From Pseudomonadota bacterium (GTDB taxonomy: Bacteria > Pseudomonadota > Gammaproteobacteria > Burkholderiales > SG8-39), in the NCBI GenBank assembly GCA_021848555.1, contig JAJZUN010000214.1, positions 1-5,162 of the forward strand: 5,162 nt of DNA, written 5' to 3'. Below the pieces are notes generated by a model. That model did not search any database. It was not told where the DNA came from and worked only from the letters and a program-made list of their open reading frames with translations. Positions 5,152-5,162 of the stretch are shown in pieces. The position numbers and the translations under genes were made by a program. The first letter of the stretch is position 1; each line of letters begins with the position of its first letter.

Positions 5152-5162
5152 GTCATGAAAGC

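Noticed and set aside
1..5162. CRISPR arrays, tRNA or rRNA genes and insertion sequences.
   Set aside because: No regularly spaced repeats, no tRNA-like cloverleaf or rRNA segments, and no transposase-like ORF were seen.

Overview
The window looks like chromosomal DNA from a GC-rich proteobacterium. Betaproteobacteria is my best guess, from the liv gene order, the protein style and the intergenic repeat type; this is an inference, not a search result. All recognised genes are on the + strand.

Positions 1-134 hold no convincing gene. They contain a perfect 23-bp inverted repeat (41-95) and a smaller GC hairpin just ahead of livH. Positions 135-3710 are a compact livHMGF operon for a branched-chain amino acid type (HAAT family) ABC importer: two permeases and two ATPases, with each junction a 4-base ATGA stop/start overlap. 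No periplasmic binding protein gene is in the window; it is probably upstream or elsewhere. LivG has an unusual ABC signature region. Positions 3711-3853 carry a palindromic dispersed repeat of a type common between proteobacterial genes. A HAD-superfamily hydrolase related to YihX follows (3854-4456).

The most interesting part is the right end. The DNA falls from about 75% GC in a sampled liv stretch to about 45-52% in sampled stretches, and the segment 4621-5145 has the anatomy of an integron gene cassette. It starts at a GTTAGAC core, carries one 144-codon ORF behind a good ribosome binding site, and ends in an attC-like site (5095-5151). That site has a GCGG/CCGC plus CGCC/GGCG hairpin with one bulged A, symmetric 11-base spacers and a terminal GCGTTAG core. 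The inner core of this attC (GTCTAGC) matches the core at the far left end of the cassette (complement GTCTAAC) better than the core directly to its right, as expected for an independently mobile cassette. No integrase gene is visible. The cassette is therefore either part of an attC cluster lacking an integrase, a secondary-site insertion, or one end of an array that continues to the right.

The cassette protein is unrecognised. It has a hydrophobic/helical N-terminus, a possible winged-helix-like middle and a Gly/Asn/Ser/Thr-rich, probably beta-repeat tail.
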